Shown piece by piece: positions 14,727 to 21,729 of a stretch of 25,205 bases of DNA. Position 1 is the stretch's first letter; each line of letters starts with the position of its first letter. The translations under genes were made by a program, and so were the position numbers. Under the pieces are notes generated by a model. That model was not told the origin of the DNA. It searched no databases and saw only the letters and a list, made by a program, of their open reading frames with translations. The DNA is from Candidatus Delongbacteria bacterium (GTDB lineage Bacteria; Delongbacteria; UBA4055), in NCBI GenBank assembly GCA_027858795.1, contig JAQICF010000115.1, positions 1-25,205 on the forward strand, read 5' to 3'.

Positions 14727-15985
14727 AAATATCCTACAACACTCAACCCTACAGAATTCAACATTCCTCCGAATTCTGTTCTACTGCTACTCCCGATAAA
14801 AATACTCGAATTTAATTTCATAGAAATATTCGAATGAAAAATATATTCAAGTTCGGGAACGATCACATCAGAGATATCATCAAGGTTCGTTATGCTGAAT
14901 AGAGAAAACTTGTAATTATCCAGGAATGAATAAGAGAGCATCGTAGCTAAATAATTCTGAGCAAATCCTGACATCTCCCCTGCAGAAGTTCTTAACAATG
15001 AATTCACATCATAATCTTTATAATCTGTTTCTCCGATACCATTGTAATAGTATTCAGCCATGAAATAGATCTCATTATCAAATGTGTAATCAAAACCAGT
15101 TGCAACTTGTAAATAAAGTGAATCAGTGTCAGAGAGCTCCATTCCATCATATCTCGGATTAATTACAGCTATTTCTCCCCACCATCCTATATCATAGAAT
15201 ACTTCACCGGCAAAGTCTAATCCTAGTAATAATTTCTCAGGTAAACCCAGAATTTCACTATCATCTGCTTTATCTCTTATCGCTGAGAAAGAATAATCAA
15301 ATCTTCCTGTATTCGATTTAACTCTGAAACCATATCTCCAGTGATCAAAATGGCTACCAGGTGATGCAATAACATTCAAAGATGAACTTTCACCAAAGTA
15401 CGTTTCCAAATTAAGTGCTAAAACACCGACTTTACCAGTATTAGCATTCATAGGATCTTTTACATTCCAGATATCAATTGGATTGTAGGCATAACCTGTA
15501 CCCCATGCTATTTGCTGCTTACCAAAGATAAAATCAAATTTCTCGAAATATAGTTTTACTAAGGCTCTGTCCATAACGATTTGTTCCTTGGGATAGAACG
15601 AACTATATGGTATATATGCTACCGCACTATTTGAAAATAAGTCCATAATATAAAAGTAGATTTTCTGTTCAGTAGTATCCAAACTGTCATTAAGATCATT
15701 AAGACTTCCCTGAATGATCGTTGTATATATACTATTTTCTTTAAAAGCAGAAAATGGATCTAAAGGTTGCATATTATAATTGTATATAAGATGGGTTTCC
15801 ACTTTACCTTTATTTCCGATATCGTAATTACCTTCCAGCCTAAAGATAGCATTAGAGGTCGTTATTTCATCTTCTGCAGCGAAGTATGATAATTTACTTT
15901 CTAAATATCCACCTAGTTTAAGAGCGTCTTCTTGAGCGAAAGTGATTAGTGAAATGGTTAATAAAATTAAAATAATATTTTTCAT
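14723..15985 (-). CDS. outer-membrane beta-barrel protein of the RND/LolA-like cluster
   Basis: Predicted outer-membrane protein of 420 residues. The N-terminus MKNIILILLTISLITFA is a signal peptide with cleavage likely before QED. The mature part alternates polar and aromatic residues in strand-like stretches (for example FDYTFDNEIYFMAEYYYNGIG) and ends in VGYF, a terminal aromatic as in the signal recognised by the BAM machinery. KLYFEKFDFIFGKQQIAWGTGYAYNP resembles DUF1302-like barrels that accompany MMPL-type RND exporters. AAGGA precedes the ATG. It is the last gene of the TetR-RND-LolA-like series, behind a 56-bp double-hairpin module. A role as the outer-membrane part of the exporter is inferred from the neighbourhood. 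Confidence 0.82.
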   Translation of the reverse strand: MKNIILILLTISLITFAQEDALKLGGYLESKLSYFAAEDEITTSNAIFRLEGNYDIGNKGKVETHLIYNYNMQPLDPFSAFKENSIYTTIIQGSLNDLNDSLDTTEQKIYFYIMDLFSNSAVAYIPYSSFYPKEQIVMDRALVKLYFEKFDFIFGKQQIAWGTGYAYNPIDIWNVKDPMNANTGKVGVLALNLETYFGESSSLNVIASPGSHFDHWRYGFRVKSNTGRFDYSFSAIRDKADDSEILGLPEKLLLGLDFAGEVFYDIGWWGEIAVINPRYDGMELSDTDSLYLQVATGFDYTFDNEIYFMAEYYYNGIGETDYKDYDVNSLLRTSAGEMSGFAQNYLATMLSYSFLDNYKFSLFSITNLDDISDVIVPELEYIFHSNISMKLNSSIFIGSSSRTEFGGMLNSVGLSVVGYF

Positions 15986-16007
15986 AATAAATCCTTTTTG
16001 TTTTGTC

Positions 16008-16063
16008 GGGACGCAGATCTGCGTCCCTTACATTCCCATACGGTCGTACAGATTGGCACGACC
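16008..16063. repeat. 56-bp double-hairpin module (copy A)
   Basis: Two G+C-rich hairpins joined by a 14-base linker, between the LolA-like stop and the barrel start. The first is the perfect palindrome GGGACGCAGATCTGCGTCCC (16008-16027), read as an 8-bp stem with a 4-base loop. The second (16042-16063) has stem GGTCGTAC/GCACGACC-type pairing of 8 bp including one G-U, with a 6-base loop. There is no T-run after either on the minus strand, so they are not standard terminators. The composition contrasts with the AT-rich surroundings. Confidence 0.8.
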
Positions 16064-16069
16064 CTACAT

Positions 16070-16804
16070 TTATCTCTTCAATTTTCTTTCTGTGAACATA
16101 TTATCATCCAGTTCAACATCATATTCGATCTTAATTGTCTTGAATATTGTTCTGGAATCTTTTAATAGATTCTTCATCTCAACTTCACCTGCAGTCCAGT
16201 ATTTACCTTTCTTCTTGATATCTCTGATAGATAATTGTTTCCACAATTCTCCATCTTCATCATAGAATTCACCTGCAATAGTCAGGAAATTAGATTTATC
16301 TATCCAAATATTGAATTTACTGTAAGTATTATCTTCATCTTTTGCTTTAAATTCAAGTTTGTAGCAATCTTTTTCATCTTTGTTTTCTTCACCGATCAGC
16401 TTGTAATCATAATCCTTTCTATTATCACTCATAGACATATCTTCGTAAGAAAAATCCGAGCCATTAGCTGACTGTTTCTTCTGATGCGAAGCGATCTTCC
16501 TTACTCTATTTGTCCTGTTGGAATAGAACCAAATTTCATCTCCGTCATTAAGCATAAGTACTTTCATACCTTTGATACGCTTAGGTTTTACATATTCTAT
16601 TAAGGATTTTTCATTACCGTTCATAGAGTAACCTATCATTTCTGATTCTCTTTTAGTTCCATCAGACTGATAAGATATCTCAAGATTGGTAGACTTTGAA
16701 GTTTTGAAGTTATCATTAGCTTCACTTTTATCAAGAATTTCATCAGCTGTGAGAGCGAATGCTATGTTTACTATGAATGTTAATGTTAAAATTATGTATT
16801 TCAT
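16070..16804 (-). CDS. LolA-like outer-membrane lipoprotein-sorting family protein
   Basis: Exported periplasmic protein of 244 residues with a signal peptide at about 1-18 (MKYIILTLTFIVNIAFA). The mature part matches the LolA-like family that accompanies MMPL exporters: an early SYQSDGTKRESEMIGYS strand pair, the IEYVKPKRIKGMKVLMLND block, DEIWFYSNRTNRVRKI, and a late FNIWIDKSNFLTIAGEFYDEDGELWKQL. Such proteins have the half-barrel fold that carries acyl chains of a lipid or lipoprotein. The position directly after the RND gene suggests it takes lipid cargo from the transporter. AGAGG lies upstream of the ATG. The gene is bracketed by 56-bp double-hairpin modules on both sides. Confidence 0.88.
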   Translation of the reverse strand: MKYIILTLTFIVNIAFALTADEILDKSEANDNFKTSKSTNLEISYQSDGTKRESEMIGYSMNGNEKSLIEYVKPKRIKGMKVLMLNDGDEIWFYSNRTNRVRKIASHQKKQSANGSDFSYEDMSMSDNRKDYDYKLIGEENKDEKDCYKLEFKAKDEDNTYSKFNIWIDKSNFLTIAGEFYDEDGELWKQLSIRDIKKKGKYWTAGEVEMKNLLKDSRTIFKTIKIEYDVELDDNMFTERKLKR

Positions 16805-16838
16805 ATTAATGTTCCTCTCGTTTTATTTATTTCGAATC

Positions 16839-16894
16839 GGGAAGGCATGGGAGCCTTCCCCTACGAATTCGTACGGGTTCAACATTTTGAACCC
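16839..16894. repeat. 56-bp double-hairpin module (copy B)
   Basis: The same architecture as the module at 16008-16063, in the gap between the RND stop and the LolA-like start. Hairpin one (16839-16860) has stem GGGAAGGC/GCCTTCCC and a 6-base loop. The linker (16861-16874) contains the perfect palindrome TACGAATTCGTA. Hairpin two is GGGTTCAACATTTTGAACCC (16875-16894), with an 8-bp stem and 4-base loop. The second hairpin begins 2 bases from the RND stop codon. Confidence 0.8.
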
Positions 16895-16896
16895 TT

Positions 16897-19797
16897 TTAA
16901 TTTTCTTTATACTTTATTTTATCCTTCAAAGATATCATTGCTGATAATAGGAAAGCTGAACTGAAGAAACATGATCCAACACCTAGAACAAGAACTAATC
17001 CCATACTTGCTAATCCTCTATGTGTCGCCAATCCGATAGAACCAAAGCCTATCATAGTTGTCAAGGAAGTAAGAAGGATCGCTTTACCTGTATGTTTAGT
17101 AACTTTATCCATTGAATTTCTACCTTCTATCATATACCTGTGAAGCATATGAACACCGTCATCAATTCCTATCCCGATTATGATTGGAAGTGCCATGAAA
17201 TTATTTATATTGAGCTTCATCTTGAAAAGGTACATTAATCCCATCATCCATACAGCTCCTACCAAAAGAGGTACCAATGCCATGACAGTATATCTTATTG
17301 ATCTAAAATCAAGTAGAAGAAGAACTATTATAACGATAGAACCTAAGATAACAGAAAGTGTACCTTTATCTTTAATTAGATCAATGAATATCAACATTAT
17401 TAAAGGTAAACCGGTAGTTCCTTCATCTATCTTCTGGGTCTGCTCATGAAATCTCCTCAGATTCTTTTCCTCCCAAATATTTGAATTCGGATAGATGGAG
17501 ATAAGTAATTTATCGTTTTCTCCACCTACGAACCTATCCTTAATACTACTTGGAAGGTTGTCAAAATGAATTATAGTAGTATCAGAAATATTGTAAAGGT
17601 AATCTCTTAATTCAGGCATGTATGCTTTCTGAAAACCTACGATCTTATCATTTATCTCACTACTTGAAGATATCTTATTTTTTATAGCTAATATTTTACT
17701 ATTATCATCTTTAGTTCTTCCTGCAATTTCATCACACTTTACAACGATCTTGTTTTTCTCTCCTGAGCTTAATACAGAAAGTTCTCCTATCTCAACAACA
17801 TTAAAATGCAACCTTTGAAGTTCTTCCTCGATCTCAACAATTACATTATCATCCACTTTTTCAGGTGGTGTTTGCTTAAGAACATTATCTCTATATTTGT
17901 TTAATATTTTTTGATTTTTTATCTGCTGTTCTTCTTCAACGAAATATTCTGTAATAGCATCAATTCTACCAATTATTTCAGTTTTGTCGGCCATTTTTTT
18001 TAATTTCTTCACCTTTAATCTACATGAATCAAGGTTATTTACTGAGATCATTGCAAAATCAGGAGATATCTCAAGCTTTTCGATTATCTTATCCTGAGCA
18101 ACAATAGACGGCATTCCTTTTGGTTCAAGTTTAGTCATATCATATTCATACTCTAGCTGAAAAGCTCCATAAAGAGCAAATGAAAAGGTTATAGCACTAA
18201 AAATCAATACTACAACTATATAAGATGTATGTTTAGATAATTTTCCTATTCTCTCCATAAAACGGAACTGCATGAACTCACCCAATCCATTCATTAATTT
18301 ATTATCAAAAATAAAATTACTCTTTCTAGTCATATAATCATTTAACTTTGGTAAGAATCCCAGTCCCATATATTTAATTATTTTGCTTAAAGTAGGATGT
18401 TCTCTACTTTCCCAGATAAATAATGACGGTAATAATACGAACATTGCCATCAGGGCGATTATTATACCTGAACCCATTGCATAGCCCATCTCAGTAAATG
18501 CTCTAAATCCTGTTATAAATAATGAAAGAAATACAAATGATGTAGTCAAAGCACCTGTCAAAACCCCATTGCCAACAGTCAAGAACATTGTAGATATCGC
18601 CTTATCCGGTGTATCTCCTTCATCTAGAGCATCTTTGTACCCCGACAAAATGTGTATCGCGAAATCAATGCCAAGTCCAACAAGTATGACTCCGAAGGCT
18701 GCTGACATAGTATTAAGATACTTAAGTGTTGCACCAAGTAGTCCCGCTGTCCAGATTATAGATATAACAAGAGTGAGTATAGAATTGAATGGATTTTTCC
18801 ATGATCTGAAAGAGCCTATAATGATAATCATTACAATCAATAATGCTATTAAAGTTGACCAACCGAAATCATTAACAATTGCAGTCTGCTCTTCGTAACC
18901 TATTATTGGTGTTCCAGCTAATCCGATCTCCAAGTCAGGGAATTTATCTCTTATCTGATTCATTCTGTCTGTGACGATCTCACTCATGACAAGAAGATTA
19001 TCAAAGTCGTCAGTGCTAATAGAAGGTAATATTCCTACCAGAAGCATTGTTCTATCGGAAGAGAAAATATAATCATCCCCGATTATGAATTTTCTTACAC
19101 TATTCTTAACTTTTACAGAATCGTTATCATCCAGATAAATGCTTAGGGAATTTATAAAGTTATATATATTATTTAATCCTGACACTGCCTGTGCTTCACC
19201 GTCAAGAGAGTTAAGATTCTCTGAATCATCGACAAATTCCTGCTCAAAGTTATCATTTATATTTCTAAGCAAGTCCCTGAATTCAAGTGCTGAATACATA
19301 TTCGTAAAATTCTTTAAATCTTTCTTCTTTTGAATTATTGCACCATGCTTCTCAAAGAAATCAGTATCAAGTCTTGCGTCAATACGTTTTACATAATTGA
19401 TCGTATCATATTTAACACCTTCAATTGGGAATTCATCGTTTGATATCTTCCATCTTTGCATAAAAGATAATTCTTGATCAGGTGTTGGTAAAACATGATT
19501 GATTACAGCTAAGTCCTTATCTATCATATCTGCACATTCTATCATTCTGTCTGTGTCTTTTTTGTCACTACTAATAGATATCATTACGATAGCATCTGAG
19601 GTGAAATCTTCAATTATACTGTTAAAAGATTCTATTTCAGGAACATCATCAGGCATCATATCAGCAATTCTATTTTTTATCCCGATTCCTGATGCGAAAT
19701 AGATCATAAATAGAGTTATTAAGAAAACAATCCATAAAACTTTGTTATTATGTTTTGTGATTATTTTAGTTAAAAAACTATAAAATTTATTCCTCAT
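16897..19797 (-). CDS. RND-superfamily exporter (MMPL type)
   Basis: Large membrane exporter of 966 residues with the two-fold RND layout. The first transmembrane helix is at about 17-37, followed by a roughly 280-residue external domain. A five-helix bundle then contains GLGIDFAIHILSGY (around residue 378). A second helix near 525 and a second external domain lead to another bundle with GIGIDDGVHMLHRYM (around 878). These two acidic motifs are the MMPL/SSD proton-relay positions. Members move lipids or other hydrophobic molecules. The ATG overlaps the TetR stop (TAATG) with AAGGAG just upstream, so the two are translationally coupled and should both be under the TetR operator. A LolA-like protein and a barrel follow. 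Confidence 0.94.
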   Translation of the reverse strand: MRNKFYSFLTKIITKHNNKVLWIVFLITLFMIYFASGIGIKNRIADMMPDDVPEIESFNSIIEDFTSDAIVMISISSDKKDTDRMIECADMIDKDLAVINHVLPTPDQELSFMQRWKISNDEFPIEGVKYDTINYVKRIDARLDTDFFEKHGAIIQKKKDLKNFTNMYSALEFRDLLRNINDNFEQEFVDDSENLNSLDGEAQAVSGLNNIYNFINSLSIYLDDNDSVKVKNSVRKFIIGDDYIFSSDRTMLLVGILPSISTDDFDNLLVMSEIVTDRMNQIRDKFPDLEIGLAGTPIIGYEEQTAIVNDFGWSTLIALLIVMIIIIGSFRSWKNPFNSILTLVISIIWTAGLLGATLKYLNTMSAAFGVILVGLGIDFAIHILSGYKDALDEGDTPDKAISTMFLTVGNGVLTGALTTSFVFLSLFITGFRAFTEMGYAMGSGIIIALMAMFVLLPSLFIWESREHPTLSKIIKYMGLGFLPKLNDYMTRKSNFIFDNKLMNGLGEFMQFRFMERIGKLSKHTSYIVVVLIFSAITFSFALYGAFQLEYEYDMTKLEPKGMPSIVAQDKIIEKLEISPDFAMISVNNLDSCRLKVKKLKKMADKTEIIGRIDAITEYFVEEEQQIKNQKILNKYRDNVLKQTPPEKVDDNVIVEIEEELQRLHFNVVEIGELSVLSSGEKNKIVVKCDEIAGRTKDDNSKILAIKNKISSSSEINDKIVGFQKAYMPELRDYLYNISDTTIIHFDNLPSSIKDRFVGGENDKLLISIYPNSNIWEEKNLRRFHEQTQKIDEGTTGLPLIMLIFIDLIKDKGTLSVILGSIVIIVLLLLDFRSIRYTVMALVPLLVGAVWMMGLMYLFKMKLNINNFMALPIIIGIGIDDGVHMLHRYMIEGRNSMDKVTKHTGKAILLTSLTTMIGFGSIGLATHRGLASMGLVLVLGVGSCFFSSAFLLSAMISLKDKIKYKEN

Positions 19798-20387
19798 TAT
19801 TTTACTCCTTGCTTATATAGTTCTCGATATTTCTGTATAATGTTTTTAGACAGAGTATCTATGTCAAAATCTTTAATTTCGAATAAATAATGCAATTGTA
19901 ATCCATCAAGTAATGCTAAAAATATTCTGGCTTCTTGTTCGGGCTCTTTATGTTTAAGGTCTCGGAATATTCCTGTAATTACTTCTTTCCATTCTATATA
20001 AAAATCTGTAATGATCTCTTTTACCAAAGCGTATAGTTCAGGCTGAAAAAAACACGAAGTATACATTCTTGCAAATTCAGGATCTCTCTTACAGAACTCA
20101 GCAGACTGTGCGATAATATTTTCTAGTTTTTCTAATGGTTCTTTTATCTTCTTTATTTCAGAGATCATAATATCCGAGAATTCTAGCATTGTTGATATTA
20201 TTGCCTTGAAAATTTCTTCCTTACTTTTAAAATAATTATAAATAGAACCCTTCGAAAGCCCAGCTTTCTTAGCGATACTGTCAACTGTTGTAGGAATAAA
20301 TCCATTCCTTGCAAACAGTTCCATCGCTGATAAAATTATCTTTTCTTTACTTGTCGGATCTTTCTTTTCAAAAATAAATTCACTCAT
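19797..20387 (-). CDS. TetR/AcrR-family transcriptional regulator
   Basis: Repressor of 196 residues, a typical TetR length. The DNA-binding domain lies at about 13-60: KEKIILSAMELFARNGF, then the helix-turn-helix TTVDSIAKKAGLSKGSIYNYF at 33-53, and KSKEEIFKAII. The C-terminal ligand-binding part is divergent, as usual. GAGG lies 7 bases before the ATG. Its promoter carries a 14-bp palindrome of TetR type, so it probably represses itself and the RND gene that overlaps its stop. The inducer would be expected to be a substrate of the exporter, but this cannot be identified. Confidence 0.95.
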   Translation of the reverse strand: MSEFIFEKKDPTSKEKIILSAMELFARNGFIPTTVDSIAKKAGLSKGSIYNYFKSKEEIFKAIISTMLEFSDIMISEIKKIKEPLEKLENIIAQSAEFCKRDPEFARMYTSCFFQPELYALVKEIITDFYIEWKEVITGIFRDLKHKEPEQEARIFLALLDGLQLHYLFEIKDFDIDTLSKNIIQKYRELYKQGVK

Positions 20388-20409
20388 TCTAACCTCGATT
20401 TTATTAGTG

Positions 20410-20423
20410 ACTGACCGGTCAGT
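20410..20423. promoter_or_regulatory. TetR-type palindromic operator
   Basis: Perfect 14-bp palindrome ACTGACCGGTCAGT, 22 bases upstream of the tetR ATG, at or just after the expected transcription start. ACYGACCGGTCAGT-like sites are typical of TetR/AcrR regulators that repress their own operon. Confidence 0.8.
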
Positions 20424-20429
20424 ATGTGT

Positions 20430-20458
20430 AATTTAATACATAATATTTATGTTGTCAA
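20430..20458 (-). promoter_or_regulatory. promoter of the tetR-RND-LolA-barrel cluster
   Basis: Minus-strand consensus -35 TTGACA (20453-20458), 17-bp spacer and -10 TAAATT (20430-20435). The spacer holds a second inverted repeat, ACATAA-ATA-TTATGT (20438-20452). The 14-bp operator begins 6 bases beyond the -10. Confidence 0.65.
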
Positions 20459-20468
20459 GGAATTATTT

Positions 20469-20495
20469 AAGTCATACTGAGGCACTCGAAGTATA
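20469..20495 (+). repeat. left 27-bp inverted repeat of the GIY-YIG cassette
   Basis: Begins AAGTCATACTGAGGCACTCG and ends AAGTATA. It pairs with 20858-20884, with one mismatch (A versus T after TGAGGC). Confidence 0.85.
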
Positions 20496-20572
20496 GAGTT
20501 AATTTTTTTTTAAGCAAAGGGTCACTATTTGACCTTTAGAGTTGTTTATCTTTAGTAAAGGAGGTATTACCA

Positions 20573-20851
20573 ATGAATTTATATATTGTTAAGTGTGAAG
20601 ATGGAAAATTTTACACAGGAGTTACGAATAATCTTCAACGCAGATTAAATGAGCACAATATTGGTATTTGTAAAACTTCTTACACTTACAATAGAAGACC
20701 TGTTGTACTAGTTTTTTCTACATTTTTTAATGATCCTAATGATGCTATAATAGCAGAAAAACAAATTAAAGGATGGAACAAAGCAAAAAAAGAAGCGTTA
20801 ATTGATGGTGATTTCGAAGAGCTTATAAAATTATCTAGTGTAAGGAAGTAA
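20573..20851 (+). CDS. GIY-YIG nuclease (UPF0213/YhbQ-like)
   Basis: Single-domain GIY-YIG endonuclease of 92 residues, the usual length of the UPF0213/YhbQ group. The GIY half is LYIV at 3-6, the YIG half YTG at 14-16 with GVTNNLQRRLNEH following, R23/R24 and H28 are in place, and E62 in AIIAEKQIKGW is the metal-binding glutamate, so the active site looks complete. AAAGGAGG lies 8 bases before the ATG, one of the strongest ribosome sites in the window. A small inverted repeat around GGTCACTATTTGACC (20519-20533) lies in its leader. The gene is enclosed by 27-bp inverted repeats and points opposite to both neighbours, consistent with independent acquisition. Confidence 0.92.
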   Translation: MNLYIVKCEDGKFYTGVTNNLQRRLNEHNIGICKTSYTYNRRPVVLVFSTFFNDPNDAIIAEKQIKGWNKAKKEALIDGDFEELIKLSSVRK

Positions 20852-20857
20852 AAGTCT

Positions 20858-20884
20858 TATACTTCGAGAGCCTCAGTATGACTT
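20858..20884 (-). repeat. right 27-bp inverted repeat of the GIY-YIG cassette
   Basis: Begins TATACTTCGAGAGCCTCAGT and ends ATGACTT. It starts 6 bases after the GIY-YIG stop codon and ends at the base before the TAA of the convergent HAD gene. Confidence 0.85.
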
Positions 20885-21598
20885 TTACATTAACAATTCT
20901 AAAATCTCATTCCAGGAAGTTACTATATAATCGGCTGTTGTAATGTCTTTATCATTATCTCTAAAACCTGCATATAAAATAGAATACATTCCTGCAGATC
21001 TGGCACCTTTGATGTCTTTTTCTTCCCTATCACCTATGTGAATCATATCTACCAGATCAGTTTCCGAGATCCTTGATGCTAATTCAAAAGCTCTTTTGTC
21101 TGGTTTAGAATATCCTGTCTCATCAGAGAATACTTCATATTTGAAAATATCTTTCAAACCGGTACCAGCAATAGCTTTTCTAAGAGCTTTACCGGGTTCA
21201 AATCCAGTATCAGAAATTAAAATTATCTTATATTTTTGAGACAACTCTTTAATAGCTCCAATTATCTCAGTATCAATATTGAAATATTTCTCAGGTACTA
21301 AACTCTCATTATATGTGACTAATTCATTAAAATGATCTTCTCTGAATTTTACACCTGAATTGCTTTCAAGGTTCTTAAACATCTCAGCAGTCGATGGTGT
21401 CCTGTGTTCGTTAACCCAGATATCTTCAAAGTGAGTATAGATCAATCTCATTAACTCGATAGTTCTCTCATAAGTAAGTTCATATTGCTCTAAAATGTTA
21501 TGAGCATATTCAACCCTTTCCATAAATATATCTTCACTGAAAGGATACTTTGTAATTGTATCCCAAAAATCTAATGTAATAGTTTTAATATTTTTCAT
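20885..21598 (-). CDS. HAD-superfamily hydrolase (DxxDT variant)
   Basis: HAD hydrolase of 237 residues from the ATG at 21598. Motif I is TLDFWDT at 8-14: the nucleophile is D10, but position +2 is W12 and the next aspartate is D13, the DxxDT form also seen in some envelope-glycan HADs. Motif II is ISDTG, motif III K in YSKPDKRAF, and motif IV HIGDREEKDIKGA. The helical cap lies between I and II (C1 type). A longer start, TTG at 21649, is open but has no good ribosome site and would add 17 residues before the motif. The ATG has no Shine-Dalgarno either, but a promoter whose -10 ends 6 bases before it suggests leaderless translation. It is divergent from the HAD gene at 21730-22503. Confidence 0.85.
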   Translation of the reverse strand: MKNIKTITLDFWDTITKYPFSEDIFMERVEYAHNILEQYELTYERTIELMRLIYTHFEDIWVNEHRTPSTAEMFKNLESNSGVKFREDHFNELVTYNESLVPEKYFNIDTEIIGAIKELSQKYKIILISDTGFEPGKALRKAIAGTGLKDIFKYEVFSDETGYSKPDKRAFELASRISETDLVDMIHIGDREEKDIKGARSAGMYSILYAGFRDNDKDITTADYIVTSWNEILELLM

Positions 21599-21604
21599 AT
21601 AAAC

Positions 21605-21633
21605 AATATAATGTTTAACTGTGAATTCTTCAA
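21605..21633 (-). promoter_or_regulatory. promoter giving a probable leaderless HAD transcript
   Basis: Minus-strand TTGAAG (21628-21633), 17-bp spacer and TATATT (21605-21610). The -10 ends 6 bases before the ATG at 21598, so transcription would start at or very near that ATG. The AT-rich context makes chance possible. Confidence 0.4.
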
Positions 21634-21729
21634 TGTTATTAATTATCAATTGTCCATTGATTTTAATTCTTTTCCTTGCAGACCCATCAAAAATAAATTA
21701 CATTAAGCTAACAAACAATCAGGTATAAA

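Larger units (their letters stand above)
20469..20884. mobile_element. candidate 416-bp single-gene element: inverted repeats around a GIY-YIG gene
   Basis: A 27-bp sequence at 20469-20495 recurs inverted at 20858-20884 with 26 of 27 bases identical, and a GIY-YIG nuclease is the only gene between. The left end sits 11 bases upstream of the -35 of the tetR promoter; the right end touches the stop codon of the HAD gene. No transposase and no obvious target duplication are seen. Mobility is inferred from repeat identity and from the nuclease inside. Confidence 0.6.

Noticed and set aside
16008..16894. Double hairpins as rho-independent terminators
   Set aside because: On the transcribed (minus) strand no T-run follows any of the hairpins, and genes of the same operon continue beyond them.
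20573..20851. Homing endonuclease inside an intron or intein
   Set aside because: Neither neighbour is split, and the protein is the short UPF0213 type without a DNA-recognition domain.
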